From assembly GCF_014653945.1 (NCBI RefSeq), contig NZ_BNAU01000012.1, positions 1 to 64,000 on the forward strand: a stretch of DNA of 64,000 nt. Reading direction: 5' to 3'. Positions 56,812 to 64,000 of the stretch are shown here, piece by piece (the stretch's first letter is position 1; each line of letters opens with the position of its first letter). A program made the translations under genes and the position numbers. The DNA is from Amycolatopsis deserti (GTDB taxonomy: Bacteria; Actinomycetota; Actinomycetes; Mycobacteriales; Pseudonocardiaceae). The notes under the pieces are model-generated. The model did not search any database. It was not told where the DNA came from and saw only the letters and a list, made by a program, of their open reading frames with translations.

Positions 56812-58365
56812 ATGAACGGCGCGCAGTCCCTGATCCGCACGCTCGTCGACGCGGGTGTCGACGTGTGCTTCTCCAACCCGGGCACGTCGGAGATGCACTT
56901 CGTCGCGGCGCTCGATTCGGTGCCCGAGATGCGCGGTGTGTTGGCCCTGTTCGAGGGCGTGGTCACCGGCGCGGCGGACGGTTACGCGCGGATCGCGGAC
57001 AAGCCGGCCGCGACGCTCCTGCACCTGGGGCCGGGGCTGGGCAACGGCCTGGCGAACCTGCACAACGCCCGCCGCGGGCACGTGCCGGTGGTGAACGTGA
57101 TCGGCGACCACGCGACGTACCACAAGAAGTACGACGCGCCGCTGGAGTCGGACATCGAGGCAATCGCCGGTTCACTGAACGGCTGGGTGCGCCGGTCGGC
57201 GAACAGCGCGGACGTCGGCGCGGACGCCGCGTTCGCCGTCGCCGCGGCGCAGGAGGCGCCCGGCAAGGTGGCGACGTTGATCCTGCCGGCGGACGTGTCG
57301 TGGGGCGACGGTGGTGTCGCGGTCAAGCCGGTGCCGCCGCGCTCACCGCAGACCGTCGCCGAAACCACGGTGAAGGCCGTGGCGGAGGTGTTGCGCACCG
57401 GTGAGCCGGTCGCGTTGCTGGTGGGCGGTCTCGCCTGCCGCGAAGCCGGTCTGCGCGCGGTGAGCCGGATCGCGACCGCGACCGGCGCGAAGCCGTTCGT
57501 GGAAACCTTCCCGGCAAGGCTGGAGCGCGGCGCCGGACTGCCCACGATCGAGCGCCTGGCTTACCTGGCCGAGCAGGTGCAGTGGCAGCTGGAGGGCATC
57601 AAGCACGTCATCGTGGCCGGGACCAAGTCGCCGGTGTCGTTCTTCGCCTACCCCGGCAAGCCCAGTGATCTGGTGCCGGAGGGCGCCCAGGTGCACACGC
57701 TGGCGGAGCTGGACCAGGACGTGGTCGCCGCGCTGGAAGCCCTGGCCGACGAGGTCGCGTCCGATGTGGACCCGGTGCTGCAGGAACCGGCTCGCCCGGC
57801 CCTGCCGAGCGGCCCGCTGACGGTGCAGAACTGGGTCGAGGTGATCGGCGCTCTGTTGCCGGAGGGCGCGATCATCTCCGACGAGGCCAACACCTCAGGA
57901 CTGTTGTTGCCGGGCGCGACAGCGGGCGCCCCGCGCCACGACGTGCTCACGCTGACCGGCGGCGCGATCGGCCAGGGACTCCCGGTCGCGGTGGGCGCCG
58001 CTGTCGCCGCCCCGGACCGCCCGGTGATCGCACTGCAGGCGGACGGCAGCGCGCTGTACACGATCTCGGCGCTGTGGACGATGGCGCGGGAAAACCTGAA
58101 CGTGACGACGGTGATCCTGAACAACCACGCCTACGCCATCCTGCGCATGGAACTGCAGCGGGTGGGTGCGGAGGCGGCCGGCCCGAAGGCGAAGGACCTG
58201 CTGGACCTGGCCCGCCCCGACATCGACTTCGTGAAGATCGCCGAAGGCATGGGCGTCGCAGCAACAAGGGCGACGACGGCAGAGGAACTGGCCGACCAAT
58301 TCCGCAACGCCCTCGCCGAGCCAGGACCACACCTCATCGACGCGGCAGTACCCCCACTCCTCTGA
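56812..58365 (+). CDS. ThDP-dependent acetolactate-synthase-like enzyme
   Basis: A 517-residue ThDP enzyme: MNGAQSLIRTLVDAGVDVCF, FSNPGTSEMHFVAALD and a catalytic Glu in LALFEGVVTGAADGYARIAD. The ThDP/Mg motif runs from ALQADGSALYTISALWTMAR to ILNNHAYAILRMELQRVG. It resembles the acetolactate synthase large-subunit homologues (IlvX/benzoylformate-decarboxylase branch) that lack a regulatory subunit. Paired with the GlcD-like oxidase it could condense or decarboxylate the 2-oxo acid the oxidase makes (inference). GAGGAGTGAG lies before the ATG. The structured repeat copy B begins 18 bp after the stop. Confidence 0.86.
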   Translation: MNGAQSLIRTLVDAGVDVCFSNPGTSEMHFVAALDSVPEMRGVLALFEGVVTGAADGYARIADKPAATLLHLGPGLGNGLANLHNARRGHVPVVNVIGDHATYHKKYDAPLESDIEAIAGSLNGWVRRSANSADVGADAAFAVAAAQEAPGKVATLILPADVSWGDGGVAVKPVPPRSPQTVAETTVKAVAEVLRTGEPVALLVGGLACREAGLRAVSRIATATGAKPFVETFPARLERGAGLPTIERLAYLAEQVQWQLEGIKHVIVAGTKSPVSFFAYPGKPSDLVPEGAQVHTLAELDQDVVAALEALADEVASDVDPVLQEPARPALPSGPLTVQNWVEVIGALLPEGAIISDEANTSGLLLPGATAGAPRHDVLTLTGGAIGQGLPVAVGAAVAAPDRPVIALQADGSALYTISALWTMARENLNVTTVILNNHAYAILRMELQRVGAEAAGPKAKDLLDLARPDIDFVKIAEGMGVAATRATTAEELADQFRNALAEPGPHLIDAAVPPLL

Positions 58366-58383
58366 CGCGCACCACGCACAGGT

Positions 58384-58867
58384 GAGCTGGGTGGTCATCC
58401 CGTCGCCTGACACGTGACGATCACCTTGAGCGAGGGCCGCAACATCCGTGCTCGCGCGAGTTGAGATGCCAACCTTGCGGCCCTGGCTCAAGGTGATATG
58501 CACAAACCGCAGGCGACGGGATGACCACCCAGCTCCCACCTCGACAAGGTGAGACGACAACGGTCCCCGTCATCCCGGAGCCTGCCTGTCCGGCGAGGAC
58601 ATCTTTTGATCTTTAGTCTTGCCCTTGGGCAAGCGAAGAGCCCGCCCTGCGGGCGGGTTCCAAAGAGCGCCTCACGGCGCCGAATGGTCACCTTACGACC
58701 ACCCCCGCCCCCGATGCCTGATTGTGTTTCAGTCGCCGAGCAGGCGTGTCAAGGCGGGAAAGAGTACCTTGACACGCCTGATCGGCGACCAAAAGCAGGC
58801 TGTGGATCGGGGGCGGGGGAGGTCTGGTTGGGGTAGTCGCTTGCTTTTCGTTGCCGGCTTGCGGTTT
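58384..58867 (-). repeat. Structured 484-bp palindromic repeat, copy B (inverted)
   Basis: This is the reverse-oriented counterpart of 22974-23450. The large dyad has 25-bp outer arms at 58384-58408/58511-58535, identical to copy A, and inner arms at 58420-58442/58475-58497 with one substitution. The second dyad includes 58702-58715/58806-58819 and the CCTTGACACGCCT stem. Loops differ between copies while stems are conserved. An ORF of 95 residues within it is a by-product. Confidence 0.85.
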
Positions 58868-58880
58868 GTTGCAAAGAAGA

Positions 58881-58920
58881 AGGCGCCCTTCCCGAGCTGT
58901 CGGGAAGGGCGCCTTTTCTG
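58881..58920. terminator. Strong bidirectional rho-independent terminator
   Basis: AGGCGCCCTTCCCGA (58881-58895) and TCGGGAAGGGCGCCT (58900-58914) pair perfectly over 15 bp around GCTG. TTTT follows on the plus strand and a T-rich run on the minus strand. It ends the fadAB operon and faces the repeat. Confidence 0.85.
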
Positions 58921-58926
58921 TTCTTG

Positions 58927-61089
58927 TTATTCGAACTTCTCGCCCGCTTCGGCCTTCTTCACCAGCGACTCCGGCGGCTGGAAGTGCTCACCGTACTTCT
59001 CCGCCAGCTCGCGCGCACGCGCCACGAAACCGGGCAGGCCACCCTCGTACTGGTTGATGTACTGGATGACACCACCGGTCCACGCCGGGAACCCGATGCC
59101 GAAGATGGAACCGATGTTGGCGTCCTGCACCGACAGCAGCACGCCCTCGTCGAAGCAGCGGACCGTTTCCAGCGCCTCGGCGAACAGCATGCGCTCCTGC
59201 AGGTCCTTGAACGGCACGTTGCCGCTGCCGGACTTGAACGCCTCCCGCAGGCCGGGCCACAAGCCGACGCGCTTGCCGTTCTCGTCGTAGTCGTAGAAGC
59301 CCGCGCCGCTGGACCGGCCCTTGCGGTCGAACTCGTCGATCATCCGGTCGATGACCGCTTCCGAGGCGTGGCCCTGCCAGGTGCCGCCGGCCGCCTCGAT
59401 CGCGGCCTTCGTCTCCTCGCGGATCTTCCGAGGCAGGGTCAGCGTCAGCTCGTCCATCAGCTGCAGCGGCGGCGCCGGGTAGCCGGCCTGCGCACCGGCC
59501 TGCTCGATCGACGCGGGCTCGACACCCTCGCCGAGCGCGGCGACCGCCTCGTTGATGAACGTGCCGATCACCCGGCTGGTGAAGAAGCCGCGGCTGTCGT
59601 TGACCACGATCGGCGTCTTCTTGATCTGCAACGTGTAGTCGAAGACCTTCGCCAGCGTGGCGTCCGAGGTCTTCTCCCCGCGGATGATCTCCACCAGCGG
59701 CATCTTGTCCACCGGCGAGAAGAAGTGGATGCCGATGAAGTCCTCCTGCCGCCGCACGCCCTGCGCGAGGCCGGTGATGGGCAGCGTGGAGGTGTTCGAG
59801 CCGAGCACGGCGTCCGGGTTGACGATGTTCTCGATCTCACCGAAGACCTTGTGCTTGAGCTCCTGGCTCTCGAACACGGCCTCGATCACGAAGTCCACCC
59901 CGGCGAAGTCCGCCGGGTCGGCCGTCGGCTTGATGCGCGCCAGCAGCGCGTCCGACTTCTCCTTCGTGGTCTTGCCGCGGGACAGCGCCTTCTCTTCGAG
60001 CTTGACCGCGTAGCCCTTGCCCTTCTCGGCCGCCTCCAGCGAGACGTCCTTGAGCACGACCTCGATGCCGGCCTTCGCAGACACGTAGGCGATCGCCGCG
60101 CCCATCATGCCCGCGCCGAGCACGCCGACCTTGCGCGCCTGGTACTTCTCGTACCCGTCCGGCCGCGAGCCGCCGGAGTTGATGTGCTGCAGGTCGAAGA
60201 AGAACGCCTTCGTCATGTTCTTCGCGACCTGGCCGGTGACCAGGCTGACGAAGTAGCGGGTCTCGATCTGCGTCGCGGTCTCGACGTCGACCTGCGCACC
60301 CTCGACCGCGGCGGCCAGGATGGCGCGCGGGGCGGGCATCGGGGCGCCCTTGAGCTGCTTGCGCAGGTTGGCCGGGAACGCGGGCAGGTTCGCCGCGAAC
60401 TTCGGGTTCGACGGGGAGCCGCCGGGCATCTTGTAGCCCTTGACGTCCCACGGCTGCTGCGCCTCGGGGTTGGCCTTGATCCACTCCTTGGCCTTGGGCA
60501 GCAGCTCGTCCACACTGGACACGACCTCGTGCACGAGACCGAGTTCCAGCGCCTTGGCCGGCTTGTGCCGCTGGCCCTGCACCAGCACGTTCAGCACGGC
60601 GCTCTGGATGCCGAGCAGCCGCACGGTGCGCACGATGCCGCCACCGCCGGGCAGCAGGCCCAGGGTGACCTCGGGCAGGCCGACGACCGTGCCCGGCACG
60701 TCCGCGACGATCCGGTGGTGCGTGGCCAGCGCGATCTCGAGGCCACCGCCGAGCGCGGCGCCGTTGATGGCGGCCACGACCGGCTTGCCGAGGGTCTCCA
60801 GCTTGCGCAGCTGGGCCTTCATGGCGTTGGTGCTCTCGGTGATCTCGGCCGCGTGCTCCGGCGTGGCCTGGATCAGGTCACGCAGGTCACCGCCCGCGAA
60901 GAAGGTCTTCTTGGCCGAGGTGATCACCACACCGGTGATCGAGTCCTTTTCGGACTCCAGTCGCTCGACCGTGTTCTTGAAGGACTCGCGGAAGTCGGCG
61001 TTCATCGTGTTGGCCGACTGGTTGGGGTCGTCCAGGGTGAGCACGACGATGCCGTCGGAATCCTGGTCCCAGCGAATAGTGTTGGTCAT
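58927..61089 (-). CDS. fadB: Fatty-acid oxidation multifunctional protein (enoyl-CoA hydratase / 3-hydroxyacyl-CoA dehydrogenase)
   Basis: A 720-residue beta-oxidation enzyme. The N-terminal crotonase domain (about 1-190) has FFAGGDLRDLI for the oxyanion hole and INGAALGGGLEIALATHHRI with ALPEV-like GLPEVTLGLLPGGGG carrying the catalytic Glu. The dehydrogenase domain begins VGVLGAGMMGAAIAYVSAKA (about 325) and has SNTSTLPITGLA and GIHFFSPVDKMPLVEIIRG. C-terminal 3HCDH domains follow. It starts two bases after the thiolase stop, so hydratase, dehydrogenase and thiolase are made together. Confidence 0.94.
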   Translation of the reverse strand: MTNTIRWDQDSDGIVVLTLDDPNQSANTMNADFRESFKNTVERLESEKDSITGVVITSAKKTFFAGGDLRDLIQATPEHAAEITESTNAMKAQLRKLETLGKPVVAAINGAALGGGLEIALATHHRIVADVPGTVVGLPEVTLGLLPGGGGIVRTVRLLGIQSAVLNVLVQGQRHKPAKALELGLVHEVVSSVDELLPKAKEWIKANPEAQQPWDVKGYKMPGGSPSNPKFAANLPAFPANLRKQLKGAPMPAPRAILAAAVEGAQVDVETATQIETRYFVSLVTGQVAKNMTKAFFFDLQHINSGGSRPDGYEKYQARKVGVLGAGMMGAAIAYVSAKAGIEVVLKDVSLEAAEKGKGYAVKLEEKALSRGKTTKEKSDALLARIKPTADPADFAGVDFVIEAVFESQELKHKVFGEIENIVNPDAVLGSNTSTLPITGLAQGVRRQEDFIGIHFFSPVDKMPLVEIIRGEKTSDATLAKVFDYTLQIKKTPIVVNDSRGFFTSRVIGTFINEAVAALGEGVEPASIEQAGAQAGYPAPPLQLMDELTLTLPRKIREETKAAIEAAGGTWQGHASEAVIDRMIDEFDRKGRSSGAGFYDYDENGKRVGLWPGLREAFKSGSGNVPFKDLQERMLFAEALETVRCFDEGVLLSVQDANIGSIFGIGFPAWTGGVIQYINQYEGGLPGFVARARELAEKYGEHFQPPESLVKKAEAGEKFE

Positions 61090-61091
61090 GA

Positions 61092-62303
<1,212 letters not shown>

Positions 62304-62339
62304 ACCGACGGTCCTTCCTGCTTACTGCATCCGTCTGGG

Positions 62340-62421
62340 TCTGACGCTAATTGCCACTAACATACTCCGGCTGAATCCCCTGGTGTCAACCATTTGCAGG
62401 GGGTCTCACTCCGGCTAGAGT
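62340..62421. promoter_or_regulatory. Divergent fadA / TetR promoter region with repeated ACTCCGGCT
   Basis: ACTCCGGCT occurs at about 62364-62372 and again at about 62409-62417. The second is part of CACTC-CGGCTA-GAGTG, a dyad overlapping TAGAGT, the -10 of the TetR gene. The leftward promoter has TTGACA and TATGTT near the first copy. Two operator sites for the neighbouring regulator are likely. Confidence 0.55.
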
Positions 62422-62430
62422 GGGATCACC

Positions 62431-63606
62431 ATGTCGAGTACGTCCCGTCGCCCCGACCGCAAGGCCCAGCTGGCCGGCCTGGCCGCCGAGCTGTTCCGCG
62501 CCCGCGGCTACCACGGCGTGGGCATCAACGACATCGCGGCGGCGGCCGGTATCACCGGCCCGGCCGTGTACCGGCACTTCGCGGACAAGCAAGCGATCCT
62601 GGCGTACGTGCTGCTCGACGGGGTGCGGGAGATGGAGGACGCGACCGCGGCCGCGTTGTCGAGCCTGCGCCGGCCGGACGGTGCGCAGGTGGAGCGGCTG
62701 CTGCGGGGCATCGCGGAGTCGTCGGTGGAGCGGCGGGACGTGGCGGCGCTGTGGCGCTGGGAGGGTCGGCACCTCTCGCCGGAGGACCAGCGCGAGATCG
62801 GCCGCCGGTCGGCGGCGTTGCTCACGTCGTGGGCGAAGGAGCTCATGAACCTGCGCTCCGACCTGGGGCCGGAGGACGCGGAGCTGCTGTGCTGGGCGGC
62901 GCTGAGCGTGTTCGGCAGCGTTTCGGTGCACCGGACGTCGGTGGCGCGGAAGCGGTTCGCCGAGCTGCTGGCGGAGCTGGCGCGGCGGGTGCTGCACGTG
63001 CGGCTGCCGTCGGACGTCGCCGAGGACGAGCCGGCGCCGGTGGGCGTCGGGGTGCCGTCCCGGCGGGAGCAGATCCTGTCGGCGGCGGCGGAGTTGTTCC
63101 AGCGGCGGGGCTTCCACGCGGTGAGCATGGAGGACATCGGCGCGGCGGCCGGCATCGCGGGCCCGAGCGTGTACCGGCACTTTTCGAGCAAGGCGGCACT
63201 GCTGGGGGCGATCGCGCGCCGGGCGGCGGACCGGTTGCTGCTGGACGCCGAGCGGGTTCGCTTGAGCAGTGCGGACGAGACGGAGGCGCTGCGCGGGCTG
63301 ATCGAGTCGTACGTGCGGGTGCTGACCGGTTCGGCGGAGCTGGCGGTGTCGTTCTCGGCCGACGCGGTGAACTACGCGGAGGACGAGGGCCCCGAACTGC
63401 TGCGCATCCAGCGGGACTACGTGGCGCAGTGGGTCAGCCTGCTGGGCGCCGCGCAGCCGTCGCTGAACCCGCGCGAAGCGAAGATCACGGTGCACGCGGC
63501 CCTGACGATCGCGAACGACCTGTCCCGCACCCGGCGGATCAACCAGCGCCCGGGCCTGGCGGCCGAGCTGCGAGTCCTGATGGCGGCGGTGCTGGACCTG
63601 GGCTAG
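62431..63606 (+). CDS. Fused double TetR-family regulator of fatty-acid oxidation
   Basis: A 391-residue protein made of two complete TetR units. Unit 1 (about 1-195) has LAAELFRARGYHGVGINDIA and TGPAVYRHFADKQAIL. Unit 2 (about 205-391) has LSAAAELFQRRGFHAVSMED and AGPSVYRHFSSKAALL. Each helix-turn-helix is followed by its own helical domain. One chain could bind both half-sites of an operator without dimerising. It is divergent from fadAB and is probably its repressor, with acyl-CoA as likely ligand (inference). A TAGAGT -10 lies nine bases before the ATG. Confidence 0.88.
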   Translation: MSSTSRRPDRKAQLAGLAAELFRARGYHGVGINDIAAAAGITGPAVYRHFADKQAILAYVLLDGVREMEDATAAALSSLRRPDGAQVERLLRGIAESSVERRDVAALWRWEGRHLSPEDQREIGRRSAALLTSWAKELMNLRSDLGPEDAELLCWAALSVFGSVSVHRTSVARKRFAELLAELARRVLHVRLPSDVAEDEPAPVGVGVPSRREQILSAAAELFQRRGFHAVSMEDIGAAAGIAGPSVYRHFSSKAALLGAIARRAADRLLLDAERVRLSSADETEALRGLIESYVRVLTGSAELAVSFSADAVNYAEDEGPELLRIQRDYVAQWVSLLGAAQPSLNPREAKITVHAALTIANDLSRTRRINQRPGLAAELRVLMAAVLDLG

Positions 63607-63672
63607 GTCGGCATTGGCCGAATCCTGCCATTTCGCCCTGCTCGCGCGGGTTACGCCGCTACCGTGATCCAC

Positions 63673-64000
63673 GTGAAGCGCGCCCTCCTGTTCCTCCTCC
63701 TTCCGCTGGCCGCGTGCAGCGGCGACGGCGACGGCAAGCCCCCCGAAATCCCGGCACCGGCCACCACCTCCGCGCAACCGCCGGCGCTCACCGCCGCCGA
63801 TGGGCGTGACTACGGCGCCTGCCTGGACGGCAACTGCGAGGTCCTGGTGAGCGATCCCGTCGACATCGCGCTCACCGGGCAGGGCGGAGTCGACCGGATC
63901 TCCGTCCGCGCCGTCACCGCCGAGGGCATCGAGTTCTCCACCGGCGACGGCAGCGGCAGCCTCACCCCCGGCTGCGTCTCCACCATCTACGAGAACGGCA
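63673..64000 (+). CDS. Putative lipoprotein, truncated by window end
   Basis: The first 109 residues of a secreted lipoprotein are present. A short basic start and hydrophobic core (VKRALLFLLLPLAACSG) end in the lipobox LAAC, followed by a Gly/Asp and Pro/Thr-rich linker. A domain follows with RDYGACLDGNCEVLVSDPVD and GVDRISVRAVTAEGIEFSTG, including a cysteine pair. GTG at 63673 is seven bases after TACCGT (63660-63665), so translation is probably leaderless. The gene continues beyond base 64000; no family is assigned. Confidence 0.7.
   Translation, partial: MKRALLFLLLPLAACSGDGDGKPPEIPAPATTSAQPPALTAADGRDYGACLDGNCEVLVSDPVDIALTGQGGVDRISVRAVTAEGIEFSTGDGSGSLTPGCVSTIYENG

Noticed and set aside
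23461-58380. The 35 kb between the inverted repeats as a composite mobile element
   Set aside because: There is no transposase or integrase with the repeats, the cargo looks mostly chromosomal and no target duplications were seen at the outer ends.
58549-58836. 95-residue ORF within repeat copy B and its counterpart in copy A
   Set aside because: The ORFs follow the palindromic element, have different N-termini in the two copies and show no protein-like composition.

Overview
The window is high-GC actinobacterial chromosome. Many genes start with GTG, and several well-supported starts are TTG. Many genes look leaderless, with a TANNNT -10 hexamer six or seven bases before the start codon. 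The gene set (LCP cell-wall ligase, SigK/RskA pair, WS/DGAT acyltransferase, large CtpI-like P-type ATPase, DUF2237, DUF2795, DUF3618 and DUF3830 proteins, dense TetR/GntR/MarR/XRE regulators) fits a soil-type Pseudonocardiaceae such as Amycolatopsis. That placement is an inference from gene content and style, not a database match.

Layout. 1-6.4 kb: a C-rich repetitive stretch, a phospholipase A2/acyltransferase-3 fusion, an LCP protein, an XRE regulator, then a 1.2-kb non-coding block of 150-bp and about 36-bp tandem repeats. 6.4-13.1 kb: Baeyer-Villiger monooxygenase with divergent TetR, small proteins, a tRNA with anticodon UAG, a double SnoaL protein, a class IV aminotransferase and a Tat-exported PhoX-like protein. 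13.3-19.7 kb: SRPBCC and NTF2-fold proteins around an orphan operator, rskA-sigK, and a quinate/shikimate module (QsuB-like dehydratase, TetR, MHS transporter). 19.7-33.7 kb: mixed housekeeping and regulatory genes (GNAT, DUF2237, J-domain/NERD protein, PepE, peptide deformylase with its own ArsR-like repressor, PaaX-like, TetR/SDR, MarR/hydrolase), an IS remnant, a decayed TetR/MFS efflux pair, DUF2795, a flavoprotein and an MDR oxidoreductase. 33.9-39.1 kb: TPP enzyme, Xi-class GST, WS/DGAT, aldo-keto reductase. 39.5-44.2 kb and 50-54.4 kb: two clusters tied together by one palindromic GntR operator. Between them lie two lipoproteins and a giant P-type ATPase. 54.4-58.4 kb: a structured leader with a His-rich 28-residue ORF, a carboxymuconolactone-decarboxylase-family protein under a MerR-type promoter, and a GlcD-like oxidase/TPP enzyme operon. 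58.4-64 kb: a structured repeat, a fadB-fadA beta-oxidation operon, a fused double TetR regulator and a truncated lipoprotein gene.

Most notable system. The palindrome GATTGTCNACAATC occurs at 41935, 42754 and 52563. It overlaps recognisable promoters upstream of (i) a D-2-hydroxyacid dehydrogenase-amidase operon, (ii) two Asp/Glu-racemase/maleate-isomerase-family genes followed by a GntR/FCD regulator, and (iii) an aldehyde dehydrogenase-tartrate/D-malate dehydrogenase operon divergent from a class III aminotransferase-DUF3830 operon. Together these look like one regulon for an uncharacterised amide or amino-dicarboxylate catabolic route; the substrate is not known.

A second notable item is a roughly 480-bp highly palindromic repeat present as two inverted copies 35 kb apart (22974-23450 and 58384-58867).
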